Shown one piece after another: positions 7,855 through 16,363 of a DNA stretch of 64,000 bases (the stretch's first letter is position 1; every line of letters starts with the position of its first letter). The notes beneath the pieces were generated by a model, which saw nothing but the letters and a program-made list of their open reading frames with translations, searched no databases and was not told the DNA's origin. Origin of the DNA: Halodesulfovibrio sp. (GTDB lineage Bacteria > Desulfobacterota > Desulfovibrionia > Desulfovibrionales > Desulfovibrionaceae); the NCBI RefSeq assembly GCF_015482765.1, contig NZ_JADMLB010000076.1, positions 80,809 through 144,808 of the forward strand, in the 5' to 3' direction. A program made the translations under genes and the position numbers.

Positions 7855-9300
7855 ATGTTGACTGGTAAACCTTATCGTCTGTTAGTTAACTTACTAACAG
7901 TAATTGCAACGCTTGCGCTGCCATGCGCCGCGTTTGCTGCCTCAGCTGGTGCACCGCATCTTGATGGTGCCACCCTCTCCGGTTTATGGGTTCTGCCATT
8001 TGTCTGCATGCTGCTTTCTATTGCAGTATTTCCGTTGGTTGCGCCGCATTTCTGGCACAACAACTTTGGTAAAATCTCTGTATTCTGGGCTCTTTGTTTT
8101 CTTGTTCCTTTCACGGTCAAGTTTGGTTTCTCACTTGCCCTGTATGAAACACTACACGCGCTGCTATTAGAATACTTCCCATTTATTATTCTACTACTGG
8201 CGCTGTTTACAGTTGCAGGCGGCGTACGCCTGACAGGTACTTTGGTGGGTACTCCAATTGTAAACACCACAATTCTTGTCATAGGAACCGCACTGGCAAG
8301 CTGGATGGGTACTACCGGCGCAGCAATGCTCCTTATCCGCCCGTTACTGCGTGCTAATGCGCATCGTAAATACAAGGTTCACTCCGTTGTATTCTTCATT
8401 TTCCTTGTAGCAAACATCGGTGGTTCACTTACTCCGCTTGGTGACCCTCCATTGTTCCTCGGCTTCTTGCAGGGTGTTTCCTTCTTCTGGACAACAAAAC
8501 ACATGCTCGTGCCGATGCTGTTCTGTGTAGCAATCCTTACAGTATTATACTTCTTCATCGACACCTACCTTTTCAACAAAGAAGGACGTCCAGCACCTGA
8601 AGGTCTTGACGCTTCCAACACTGAAAAGCTTGGTCTTGAAGGTAAAGTAAACCTTCTCCTCCTTCCTGGTGTAATCGGTGCAGTACTGCTCTCCGGAACA
8701 TGGGATCCAAACGTTCAGTTCAACATCTACCATGTACATGTTGAATTACAGAACGTAGTCCGCGACCTGCTCTTGCTTGGTATCGCAGGACTGTCCCTCA
8801 AGCTTACTAATGCAGAAAGTCGAAGATTAAACGACTTTAACTGGTTCCCGATTCTTGAGGTTGGTAAACTGTTTATCGGTATCTTCCTCTCCATGATCCC
8901 AGCTATCGCTATCCTTAAAGCCGGTAATGACGGTGCACTTGCTCCGATCATTAATCTGGTGACAGGTGCTAACGGCGAACCTGTGGACATCATGTACTTC
9001 TGGCTTACCGGTATTCTTTCATCCTTCCTTGATAACGCACCTACCTACCTTGTGTTCTTCAACACAGCCGGTGGTGATGCACTGCACCTGATGACAGACA
9101 TGGCAAGCACGCTTCTTGCTATTTCCGCTGGTGCTGTATTCATGGGAGCCAACACATACATCGGTAACGCGCCGAACTTTATGGTTCGCGCAATTGCTGA
9201 AGATCAGGGCGTATCCATGCCTAGCTTCTTCGGTTACATGGCATGGTCATTCGGAATTCTTGTTCCGGTGTTCGTCCTTGTTACTTTTGTATTCTTTTAA
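7855..9300 (+). CDS. NhaD-type sodium/proton antiporter, copy 2
   Basis: This 481-residue paralogue of the preceding antiporter is nearly colinear with it from the leader (ending AFAASA) to the C-terminal GYMAWSFGIL. The transport motifs ASWMGTTGAAMLLIRPLLRA, SLTPLGDPPLFLGFLQG and SSFLDNAPTYLVFFNTAGGD are shared. The ATG at 7855 has AAAAGGAG 9 bases upstream. It differs mainly in lacking the Cys-bearing loop of copy 1; the equivalent segment is a short EGLDASNTEKLGLEG linker. High similarity and tandem order indicate duplication, while separate terminators suggest separate regulation, for example by salinity or pH. That last point is inference. Confidence 0.85.
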   Translation: MLTGKPYRLLVNLLTVIATLALPCAAFAASAGAPHLDGATLSGLWVLPFVCMLLSIAVFPLVAPHFWHNNFGKISVFWALCFLVPFTVKFGFSLALYETLHALLLEYFPFIILLLALFTVAGGVRLTGTLVGTPIVNTTILVIGTALASWMGTTGAAMLLIRPLLRANAHRKYKVHSVVFFIFLVANIGGSLTPLGDPPLFLGFLQGVSFFWTTKHMLVPMLFCVAILTVLYFFIDTYLFNKEGRPAPEGLDASNTEKLGLEGKVNLLLLPGVIGAVLLSGTWDPNVQFNIYHVHVELQNVVRDLLLLGIAGLSLKLTNAESRRLNDFNWFPILEVGKLFIGIFLSMIPAIAILKAGNDGALAPIINLVTGANGEPVDIMYFWLTGILSSFLDNAPTYLVFFNTAGGDALHLMTDMASTLLAISAGAVFMGANTYIGNAPNFMVRAIAEDQGVSMPSFFGYMAWSFGILVPVFVLVTFVFF

Positions 9301-9315
9301 ACCCGCAGCATAGCG

Positions 9316-9348
9316 AAAGCCCCCTGTACTACACAGGGGGCTTTTTTT
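9316..9348 (+). terminator. Intrinsic terminator of nhaD2
   Basis: The stem AGCCCCCTGT/ACAGGGGGCT with a small loop is followed by a run of seven T residues. Confidence 0.95.
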
Positions 9349-9486
9349 ATCCACGCTCAAAAGAGCGTCTGTCTGCTTCGCGACATTGCGTGTCTTTTTT
9401 TTAAATTCGTAACACGTTGACGATAACCTTCTGCAAATGGTATCGGTTGTCCATTGCACCAACCATTTCACCATTGGATATGAATT

Positions 9487-10140
9487 ATGCATATTGCTGA
9501 AGGAGTTCTTCCACCCGTCATTCTTGCCTCCAGCGCTGTACTTTCAGCGTGCGGAGTTGCTATCGGTCTAAAAAAGCTTGATTACGACCGCATCATGACC
9601 ACCGCTATTCTTTCAGCTGCTTTTTTCGTAGCTTCCCTTATTCATATCCCTATTGGTCCTGTTTCAGGCCACCTTATTTTGAACGGCCTTCTCGGGATTA
9701 TGCTCGGTTGGGTCGCATTCCCAGCCATTCTGGTAGCCCTGACCCTTCAGGCCATATTGTTTCAGTTTGGCGGTCTTACCACGCTTGGTGTAAACACGTT
9801 AAACATGGCACTACCACCCGTCATCTGCTTCTACATTTTCCGACCGATGCTCAGCAAGGGAACGTTGTCCTTACGTATCGCAGCGGGGCTATGCGGCATG
9901 TCAGCTGTTGCACTTTCAGCTATTTTAACTTCCGGCACACTTGCTCTTGCTGGTGACAACTTCCTTAATTCTGCAAAACTACTGTTACTCTCCAGCCTTC
10001 CTGTAATGGTAATTGAAGGCTTAATCACTGCGGTTGTTGTTGCCTTTCTCGCTAAAGTTACACCACAAATTTTTGATTTCAGTCTCGCAGCGCCAACCCC
10101 TGCACTACTAACACAGCCTTCCACTAATATTTCTGAGTAG
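9487..10140 (+). CDS. cbiM: Cobalt/nickel ECF transporter S component CbiM
   Basis: The 217-residue membrane protein begins MHIAEGVLPP, the N-terminal Met-His signature in which His2 and the N-terminus coordinate Co2+ or Ni2+. The family blocks GPVSGHLILNGLLGIMLGW and FQFGGLTTLGVNTLNMALPP are present and about six membrane segments are visible. It is the first gene of a three-gene cbiMQO operon; the next start is 3 bases past its stop. No separate CbiN gene lies in the cluster. A GGTTG/CAACC inverted repeat (9445-9464) just upstream could be an operator. Whether the metal is cobalt or nickel cannot be read from sequence. Confidence 0.9.
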   Translation: MHIAEGVLPPVILASSAVLSACGVAIGLKKLDYDRIMTTAILSAAFFVASLIHIPIGPVSGHLILNGLLGIMLGWVAFPAILVALTLQAILFQFGGLTTLGVNTLNMALPPVICFYIFRPMLSKGTLSLRIAAGLCGMSAVALSAILTSGTLALAGDNFLNSAKLLLLSSLPVMVIEGLITAVVVAFLAKVTPQIFDFSLAAPTPALLTQPSTNISE

Positions 10141-10143
10141 TCC

Positions 10144-10911
10144 ATGTCTTTTGAAACCTTTGCTGAAGGAACAAGTCCCCTTCACACAATGGATGCTGCT
10201 GCTAAACTGGCAGCCGTAACCCTTTTCTCAATATGCACTGCTCTGCTTTCTTCTTTAGAAACAGCATCGCTTGCGCTTGGAGTCAGTGCAGTACTACTAG
10301 CTCTCGCCCGATTACCGTTTAAAAAGCTTTGTAAACGCCTTTTATTCATTAACGCATTCATCGCTTTTTTATGGCTGACACTCCCTATTTCCACCTCTGG
10401 AACACCTATTTACTCTTTGGGCGGCTTTACAGTCACTCAAGAAGGTGTAGACCTGACGTTACTCATCACACTTAAATCAAATGCGATTATTTCTGCGTTT
10501 ATTGCACTTCTTGCCACGTCAAATGTAACTGACATCGGGGCAGGTTTTGAACGACTTCATGTTCCAAAAAAGCTCAGCCTTCTTTTTCTTTTTACATGGC
10601 GATACATTCATGTAATTCAGGAAGAATATAAGCGACTTGCCACCGCAGCAGCTCTGCGCGGTTTTGTTGCAGGAACAAACAGCCACACGTACAAAACCTA
10701 TGCAAACCTCATCGCAATGGTGCTGGTAAAAAGCCATGACCGAGCAGAACGAGTTTCAAATGCCATGAAGCTGAGAGGGTTCAACGGAACCTTTCACACA
10801 TTGCATCAGCAGCAATGCCGCCTTGCTGATACAATATTCGCAAGCTGTATCGGTCTGCTTGGTGCTGCACTACTTGCTGCGGACTATTTCCAGATTATGG
10901 AGCTTCTGTAA
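10144..10911 (+). CDS. cbiQ: ECF transporter transmembrane T component CbiQ
   Basis: The 255-residue CbiQ-family protein (PF02361) couples the ATPase to CbiM. It starts with the family block SPLHTMDAAAKLAAVTLFSI and has four or five hydrophobic segments. The cytoplasmic coupling helices carry the conserved Ala-Arg-Gly-type motifs: AAALRGF after ATAAALRGF, and SNAMKLRGFNG near residue 215. Its stop overlaps the start of cbiO (TAATG), so translation is coupled. Confidence 0.9.
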   Translation: MSFETFAEGTSPLHTMDAAAKLAAVTLFSICTALLSSLETASLALGVSAVLLALARLPFKKLCKRLLFINAFIAFLWLTLPISTSGTPIYSLGGFTVTQEGVDLTLLITLKSNAIISAFIALLATSNVTDIGAGFERLHVPKKLSLLFLFTWRYIHVIQEEYKRLATAAALRGFVAGTNSHTYKTYANLIAMVLVKSHDRAERVSNAMKLRGFNGTFHTLHQQQCRLADTIFASCIGLLGAALLAADYFQIMELL

Positions 10912-11633
10912 TGACGACCCCTTTACTTTCCCTCACTGACATCCACTATACCTATGCAGGCACTACTTCACCTGCACTTACCGGCGCTTCTCTGGAGCTG
11001 TTTCCTGATTCAAGATTAGGGGTTCTCGGTCATAACGGTAGCGGAAAAACCACGTTGTTCCTAACCGCAATGGGGATTCTTTTTCCCAATAAAGGAACAG
11101 TTACGTACGCGGGAGAGGCTCTGAGCGCTGAAAAAGACTTTCGCACACTACGTTCAGAAATCGGCTACTTATTTCAACGTTCCGATGATCAGCTGTTTTC
11201 ACCAACAGTGATTGATGATGTCGCGTTTGGCCCTTTGAATTTAGGGAAAAAACCAGAAGAAGCACTGCGCATTGCAACAGAAAAACTTACTCTTGTTGGT
11301 CTCCATGGATTCGAACAACGCATCACACACAAGCTTTCCGGTGGTGAAAAAAAGATGGTCGCTTTGGCTTCAGTACTGGCAATGCAACCAAAAGCCTTGC
11401 TCCTTGATGAGCCGACAAACGACCTTGATCCTGACACCAGAGATCGTCTGATCGGTATCTTGAAAAATCTCGACCTCGCACTTTGCATCATATCCCACGA
11501 TTGGGATTTCCTCGACAAAACCTGCACAACGTTTCTCAATGTTGAAAACGGCGTGACCAAGCCAGCGGAGTGTATCCCGCATACACACGTGCACACCCAT
11601 CAGGGTGGAAACGTCGCGCATAAGCATGAATAA
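10911..11633 (+). CDS. cbiO: ECF transporter ATPase CbiO with His-rich tail
   Basis: The 240-residue ABC ATPase has Walker A GHNGSGKTT near residue 41, Q-loop LFQRSDDQLFSPTV, signature KLSGGEKKMVALASVLA, Walker B LLLDEPTNDLD and a switch His (ISHDWDFLD). It drives the CbiMQ metal importer. The last 18 residues are rich in His (HTHVHTHQGG then HKHE), a plausible metal-binding tail, not part of the ATPase fold. The start overlaps the end of cbiQ. The gene runs to within 2 bases of the convergent mscS stop. Confidence 0.92.
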   Translation: MTTPLLSLTDIHYTYAGTTSPALTGASLELFPDSRLGVLGHNGSGKTTLFLTAMGILFPNKGTVTYAGEALSAEKDFRTLRSEIGYLFQRSDDQLFSPTVIDDVAFGPLNLGKKPEEALRIATEKLTLVGLHGFEQRITHKLSGGEKKMVALASVLAMQPKALLLDEPTNDLDPDTRDRLIGILKNLDLALCIISHDWDFLDKTCTTFLNVENGVTKPAECIPHTHVHTHQGGNVAHKHE

Positions 11634-11646
11634 AGCTATGCTTTTG
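11620..11646 (+). terminator. Short terminator overlapping the cbiO and mscS stops
   Basis: AAGCAT and ATGCTT arms surround the cbiO stop codon and are followed by TTTG. The stem is only 6 bp, so it is a weak candidate. No other terminator fits between these convergent genes. Confidence 0.4.
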
Positions 11647-13957
11647 TCCCTTTAGCCGCTGCCTGTGCTGCTGCGTCCTCATCTGCCATATTTTGTGCAA
11701 CAGCAGAAAGCTCTTTCTGCTGTTCCGGTGTAAGCTGTTCATTTTCAGGAACATGCACTGCAACAGTAGGGCGGGCAAATTCAATGCCTTCCTCTTTAAA
11801 TATTTTACGCATCTTCGTGTATACGGCTTTACGGATACTCCACTGCCCTCCCGGTTTGGTCATAAACTTCACACGCATACGTAAGCCATATTGTTCAATA
11901 GCTTTAACGCCCTGTGACTTAATATCATCCAGCAAGAGAGCATCAAGTTCAGGATCTTCACGCACTTCTTTGTTAATGCGTTTCATAATCTTTTTAATCT
12001 TGTTCACATCAGTATCAAACGGCACAAGATATTCCAGTTTCATAATTGCAAAACCACGGGACATATTCGTTACAAAACCAATGGTACCGAATGGAATTGT
12101 AAACAATGAACCTCTATGATGACGCAACTTAAGTGCTCTGATGGAAATCTCTTCAACTGTGCCCATGGAATTACCAATCTGAATGTAATCATTCACCCTG
12201 AACGCATCGTCCATCAGGAAAAATATACCTGAGATAATATCTTTCACGAGAGTCTGTGCGCCGAAACCGATGGCAAGACCAAACACGCTGGCACCGGCAA
12301 GAAGCGGAGTAATATCGATGCCGAGTGAAGAGAGAATAATTAACGATACGACTATCACAAGAAATCCGAAGAGAAACTTACGGGCAAGCTGAAGCAGCGT
12401 TGCAAAGCGGTCGCCACCGGCACCGCCTCCGTCTCCACCTGTGTCCTGCGTCACTTCACCATGTCCACTTATTTTACGCTCTATCGCGACGCTAATTAAC
12501 GCCCATACAATATACGCTACAACAACTGTAAAAAGAATTCCGATAAAGGAACGAGCCGTTTCCAACCCAATGCGGACAGGCACACCCCATACATACAGTA
12601 ATCCCATTAAGATCATAACGAATATGCCGACTCGGAAACTTACTCTCAAAATATTGCTGAACCGTGTAGCGGTAGTAACGTAAGTCCTATCCTCTTCTTG
12701 TGCTGTCTGCTCTTCTGCTTCTTCTTTTGCAGAATCAGCCTCTCCCTCTTCCGTGCTTTGTGCACCCGCTCCATCCTGAGCCGCTTCTTTAGATTTCAGG
12801 GCAATGCCCCCCATGCAATCAACAAGCTGCTGAGCAAGCCAGTTCGCAATACAGAACACAGGGACACTCAATAGCGTTGCAACCGCAGGGATTATTGCAT
12901 TTGAACCGCGAACCATCAAAATTAACAGCCAAAGAACCCAACCGAGAAACAATGCTGTTACCAACATCACATGCCAGATTCCGGCAATCTGATAGCGCAT
13001 GGTTCCCGGCTGAGCATTTTCTCTAAGCGCCTTTGTTCCATTGCGGGCTTCCCAGATAACAAGAAGCGAAATGCCGCACACAACAATAAAGCCGGTGATC
13101 GCCAGTGAAAGGATATACCAGCGCTCTGACTCACCCTGAAGCAAAATCAAAAATGAAATCAACAAGCCGAGAGCGCCAAGTCTACTGACCCATAGCACCC
13201 ACTGGTACACGGTCATAGCTGTTTCGTTAGACAAAGGAAGATACCGTAACCCTTCTGCCTTGGGCACCAGTACAAACCTTGCGACTAATCCAACGATATC
13301 TACAATCAATACTGTGATAAACCACGAAATAATTATCGGCTTTGCGACGCTGTTCTGCTCATAAAAAATCAAATACACACAAAGAATGACAACAGTCGAA
13401 AGCACAATTCCCAACACATCAATAACAGCACGTAGACAAAGACGGGTCACTTTGCGGAAAAAGCCCCATTCCTTGGGAGTCGTTTCAATAATTTTCCGCA
13501 AATTTTGCGTTTTCTTACGATATAGAATGCGGACAACAATCCAAACAAGAGAAAGGAAAAGGATACCTGCCGCCAAGTCATACAAGGGTACCTTTCCGCT
13601 ACCACTCACTGCTTTGAACACAACATCAGGTATATCCTGTGCCGTTTGTGCTGCGTCTCCAAACAGATATTCAAACCTGTCGTGCATCCGTGTAAGCAAG
13701 GTATTAAATGTCTCTGCAATATTCTTATCAGTACTGGCGGCAGAAGGTGCTGCTGCTTCTTTGCGCAACTCTTCCAAGAGCAATGCACGCACTTGCTCAT
13801 CACTCATTCCCGCCAAGATAGCGTCAACTTGTGCGGCACTGGCTCCTGCTGGAATCTCAGGAACAGGTTCGGCAGCCCTGCTCACATTAACAAGCAGGCA
13901 ACCAAGAAGAATCAGCACCACTGCAAAGAAAATTTGATTACGTATACTCACGGGCAC
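11636..13957 (-). CDS. Large MscS-family mechanosensitive ion channel
   Basis: The protein has 773 residues with a signal peptide (1-28), a periplasmic N-terminal helical region to about 115, and roughly ten membrane helices. An acidic cytoplasmic loop (393-424) and a Gly-rich loop (505-515) follow. The MscS pore helix is at about 552-577 (LLAGASVFGLAIGFGAQTLV), then the beta domain (IQIGNSMGTVEEISIRALKL) and a C-terminal alpha/beta domain. It belongs with the large YbiO/MscK-like members that release solutes on hypo-osmotic shock. The start is ATG at 13957 with GGAG-like sequence upstream. It is a single-gene unit facing cbiO. Confidence 0.88.
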   Translation of the reverse strand: MPVSIRNQIFFAVVLILLGCLLVNVSRAAEPVPEIPAGASAAQVDAILAGMSDEQVRALLLEELRKEAAAPSAASTDKNIAETFNTLLTRMHDRFEYLFGDAAQTAQDIPDVVFKAVSGSGKVPLYDLAAGILFLSLVWIVVRILYRKKTQNLRKIIETTPKEWGFFRKVTRLCLRAVIDVLGIVLSTVVILCVYLIFYEQNSVAKPIIISWFITVLIVDIVGLVARFVLVPKAEGLRYLPLSNETAMTVYQWVLWVSRLGALGLLISFLILLQGESERWYILSLAITGFIVVCGISLLVIWEARNGTKALRENAQPGTMRYQIAGIWHVMLVTALFLGWVLWLLILMVRGSNAIIPAVATLLSVPVFCIANWLAQQLVDCMGGIALKSKEAAQDGAGAQSTEEGEADSAKEEAEEQTAQEEDRTYVTTATRFSNILRVSFRVGIFVMILMGLLYVWGVPVRIGLETARSFIGILFTVVVAYIVWALISVAIERKISGHGEVTQDTGGDGGGAGGDRFATLLQLARKFLFGFLVIVVSLIILSSLGIDITPLLAGASVFGLAIGFGAQTLVKDIISGIFFLMDDAFRVNDYIQIGNSMGTVEEISIRALKLRHHRGSLFTIPFGTIGFVTNMSRGFAIMKLEYLVPFDTDVNKIKKIMKRINKEVREDPELDALLLDDIKSQGVKAIEQYGLRMRVKFMTKPGGQWSIRKAVYTKMRKIFKEEGIEFARPTVAVHVPENEQLTPEQQKELSAVAQNMADEDAAAQAAAKGTKA

Positions 13958-14008
13958 TCTCCTATCATTATCCTGTAAGCATACTCTTTTTTTACCTTTT
14001 ATTTCTAT

Positions 14009-14045
14009 GACATAAAAAAAGAGTAGAACCTTTCGGCTCTACTCA
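14009..14045 (-). terminator. Intrinsic terminator of the desulforedoxin-like gene
   Basis: On the minus strand, the stem GAGTAGAGCC/GGTTCTACTC with a short loop is followed by seven T residues, 43 bases after the small gene's stop. Confidence 0.8.
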
Positions 14046-14087
14046 ATATATCGCTCAATAGTTACATTGGGATGAATCCCATGTTAC

Positions 14088-14252
14088 CTATTTCTTTTTT
14101 AACGGCTTACCGCAACACTGCAACGGGACAGAACATCTATGTTCAACATCACCGTCAGTCTTACAACCGCAACACTTTTCTACTTTGATTTCTAACTGGC
14201 ATGAAGGACAGTAATACACATCACCTTTTTTCATTTCGCTACAAACAGCCAT
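14088..14252 (-). CDS. Small desulforedoxin-like Cys-rich protein (54 aa)
   Basis: A 54-residue frame runs from ATG at 14252, 7 bases after a perfect AAGGAGG, to TAG at 14088, and is followed by a terminator. It contains GDVYYCPSC near residue 10 and LQCCGKPL near the C-terminus. This is the CX2C...CCG layout of desulforedoxin, the rubredoxin-like Fe(Cys)4 protein of sulfate reducers. Compared with the 36-residue desulforedoxin, about 12 residues carrying a further Cys cluster (KCCGCK) are inserted. Ten Cys in total could bind one iron and one other metal. Function is unknown; electron transfer or zinc binding are both possible. Confidence 0.75.
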   Translation of the reverse strand: MAVCSEMKKGDVYYCPSCQLEIKVEKCCGCKTDGDVEHRCSVPLQCCGKPLKKK

Positions 14253-14314
14253 AAAACCCTCCTTAGAATTGAGAGTAGTCTAGCATATTCAAGCCCCGTT
14301 CAGGATGTATATAT

Positions 14315-15346
14315 TTATTTGCCAAACAACTTCGGCTTAGCATCGTCCCATACCATTTCAGGCGTGATAGAGTGCATGCAATCAAAATGTCCTTGAGGAC
14401 ATGTTTTAGGACCATGAAGACCACAAGGACGACAGTCAACATCTGCCTCCAACACCGTTGATGCTTCCCCGCGCGGGAAAAAGCCCAGCTCGCGAACTGT
14501 CGGTCCAAAAATAGCTGTTACAGGAGTCCGCTGCGCCCACGCAATATGCATAGGGCCGGAGTCATTTGTTACATAACAGTTAACCTTATTAAGATACGCA
14601 GCCAGCTGCACAAGTGACAATGCACCGGAACAGTCCAGAAGCCTGCCGGACTCTTTCTTACCGCTCTTCTCAATAACATCCTGTGCCATGGGTTCTTCAC
14701 CCGGCCCTGCAAAGACCATTACCTGCGCTCCGGCATCAACAGCCTTTGCTACAACCTTTGCATAATACTCAGCAGGCCAACGTTTGGTTGCCCACACCGA
14801 CCCCGGATGCACTCCAAGAACCGGAGAATCAACATGCTTTGCCCAAAATGTATCCGCATCATCATATGCATGTTGCGGCAGCACCATCTCAGGCCAGTCA
14901 TGTATATCCGTAATTGAAAGCGGCGCTACCAGCTGCATCAACCGTTCAATTTCTTCTAATTCAGAAAATTTTCTATCTACGGTGTTTGTATAAAGCCAGT
15001 TATTAAATGCAGGTTTATTGTAACCGATACGCGTACGGGCAGAAGTCCAACGCGCGATTACTCCACTGCGCAGGCTGGTATGAGCAGAAATCCAGAGGGA
15101 ATATTCTTTTCTTGCGAGGTTACGTCCATACGACATGGCAGATAACATTGATTTCTGCGCGCCGCGCTTGTCGTAGGCGTATACATTGTCCAATTCGGGT
15201 TGAGCCGTAAAAAGAGACTCAACGCCCTTACGAACATAAAAGTCTATCGGAGAATCTGGAAATGCTGCCTTCACAGTCCGAATAAGGGGCAACGTCAGAA
15301 CAGCATCCCCAAGAAAAGCGGTATTCCATATACCAATTCTGCCCAT
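14315..15346 (-). CDS. waaF: Lipopolysaccharide heptosyltransferase II (GT9 family)
   Basis: The 343-residue GT9 protein starts RIGIWNTAFLGDAVLTLPLI, the usual acceptor-side opening of WaaF/WaaC. It also carries VLGVHPGSVWATKRWP, the nucleotide-sugar block, and CYVTNDSGPMHIAWAQ with TAIFGPTVRELGFFP near the C-terminus. It adds ADP-heptose to the inner core of LPS at the cytoplasmic face. The start ATG at 15346 directly follows the gmhB stop, so the two heptose genes form one operon. WaaF is preferred over WaaC because of the GPT(V)RE block, but the acceptor position is inferred. Confidence 0.85.
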   Translation of the reverse strand: MGRIGIWNTAFLGDAVLTLPLIRTVKAAFPDSPIDFYVRKGVESLFTAQPELDNVYAYDKRGAQKSMLSAMSYGRNLARKEYSLWISAHTSLRSGVIARWTSARTRIGYNKPAFNNWLYTNTVDRKFSELEEIERLMQLVAPLSITDIHDWPEMVLPQHAYDDADTFWAKHVDSPVLGVHPGSVWATKRWPAEYYAKVVAKAVDAGAQVMVFAGPGEEPMAQDVIEKSGKKESGRLLDCSGALSLVQLAAYLNKVNCYVTNDSGPMHIAWAQRTPVTAIFGPTVRELGFFPRGEASTVLEADVDCRPCGLHGPKTCPQGHFDCMHSITPEMVWDDAKPKLFGK

Positions 15347-15958
15347 TTAATTTTCCCCTTGTGTCAACTCTTCCAAAATCCAACGGGCTGCCGCGGACAA
15401 ATCTTTTGCTACGGCAAGCTGCCAGCCGTTTTCTTGCGTCACTGTAACATAGCCTGTGCTTTCATCAATCTCAGGAAGTTCTAATTTCAGACGTTCTTTT
15501 TCGCCTTTACCGGTTAACACCAGAATTGACGCGGCGAGACCGGCATTTTTTCCGAAATCAATATCTGCCTGCTTGTCACCGATCATAACGGATTCTTCAG
15601 GCAATAAGCCATACATATCTTTAAGCTGACTCCACATTCCTGTAAGCGGCTTGCGGCAGTCACACTCTTCTTCAGGGGCATGAGGACAGAAAACCGTATC
15701 TTCAATCATTGCGCCGAACAGCTCTGCCAGCTCATCAAGACGCACTGTACATGCATGCAGATCATCTTCTGTAAAGTAACCGCGCCCGATACCTGACTGA
15801 TTGGTGACAACATACATTCGCATGTCAGCCTGCTGAAGAGCAGCAAGAGCTCTGCCGCCTTCCGGAACAAGCTCTACGCCCTGCGGGTCACACAAGTAAT
15901 GTTTGTCTACAATCACAGTACCGTCACGATCGAGCAGTATATTTTTAATCTGCACCAT
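15347..15958 (-). CDS. gmhB: D-glycero-D-manno-heptose 1,7-bisphosphate 7-phosphatase
   Basis: The 203-residue HAD-superfamily phosphatase begins with the catalytic LLDRDGTV. The second motif is YVVTNQSGIGRGYF, and the zinc-binding loop FCPHAPEEECDCRKP (CXHX7CXC) is characteristic of GmhB. The last motif is VMIGDKQADIDFGKNAG. It removes the 7-phosphate during ADP-heptose synthesis. The ATG at 15958 (MVQIKNILLDRDGTV) is preferred over a longer upstream frame because the domain starts at once and AGGGA lies before it. It is translationally adjacent to waaF. Confidence 0.88.
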   Translation of the reverse strand: MVQIKNILLDRDGTVIVDKHYLCDPQGVELVPEGGRALAALQQADMRMYVVTNQSGIGRGYFTEDDLHACTVRLDELAELFGAMIEDTVFCPHAPEEECDCRKPLTGMWSQLKDMYGLLPEESVMIGDKQADIDFGKNAGLAASILVLTGKGEKERLKLELPEIDESTGYVTVTQENGWQLAVAKDLSAAARWILEELTQGEN

Positions 15959-16363
15959 TTCTTTTTTCCCTGAGTTTCTGTTATCAGTTATAGTGGAGAA
16001 GCGTTCGCGACTCTTTCGCACGGCATGGCGTTTTTTGCAAGAAAATGCGGCGCAGGTCACATCGTGAAAGATAAAAGAGTGATAGATTCTATTATGTTCT
16101 GCTTTTTTGTATGAAACTGTAATTTTTTTTGCACCGGTAAGATATTGCTATATCGTTAGTAAGTTAATAATAATCAATGAATCGCGGACAACAAAAAGCG
16201 CAGATCGGATACTCATATCCCTGCGCTCAGATGGTCAGCCCCCGTACCGGAGGCAAACCAACACGGTAGGCACTCTTACAAAGTGATATACAACAATAAT
16301 GCGGCACCACCTACCGGTCTGCCCGCACCAATACTATGATGATTAATTATCTGAAGGAACTAC
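15959..16363. other. Intergenic region between gmhB and the CNNM gene
   Basis: The gmhB-proximal 200 bases are AT-rich with no gene. The CNNM-proximal half is GC-richer and strongly structured; it is listed separately as an RNA candidate at 16185-16345. Confidence 0.5.
16185..16345 (-). ncRNA. Candidate structured RNA of unknown family
   Basis: This 160-base stretch is much richer in G and C than its flanks. Read on the minus strand it ends in a terminator-like hairpin, AGCGCAG/CTGCGCT with an inner GGATA/TATCC stem followed by five T residues (16190-16220). Before it come a 7-bp hairpin GCCTCCG-GTA-CGGGGGC (about 16236-16252) and long arms CGGTAGG/CCTACCG around a 40-base insert. The position of the T run argues for a minus-strand RNA. 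On the plus strand the same DNA would be the leader of the CNNM gene. I could not match it to 6S, SRP, tmRNA or a known riboswitch consensus. Confidence 0.45.

Noticed and set aside
9301..9486. Cobalamin riboswitch before cbiM
   Set aside because: The space is short and the conserved B12-box is not present.
16185..16345. c-di-GMP-I riboswitch, 6S RNA, SRP RNA or M-box
   Set aside because: GGCAAACC on the plus strand recalled the c-di-GMP element, but the second conserved half is missing. The SRP GGAA loop with AGCAG, the 6S bubble and the M-box core are also absent.
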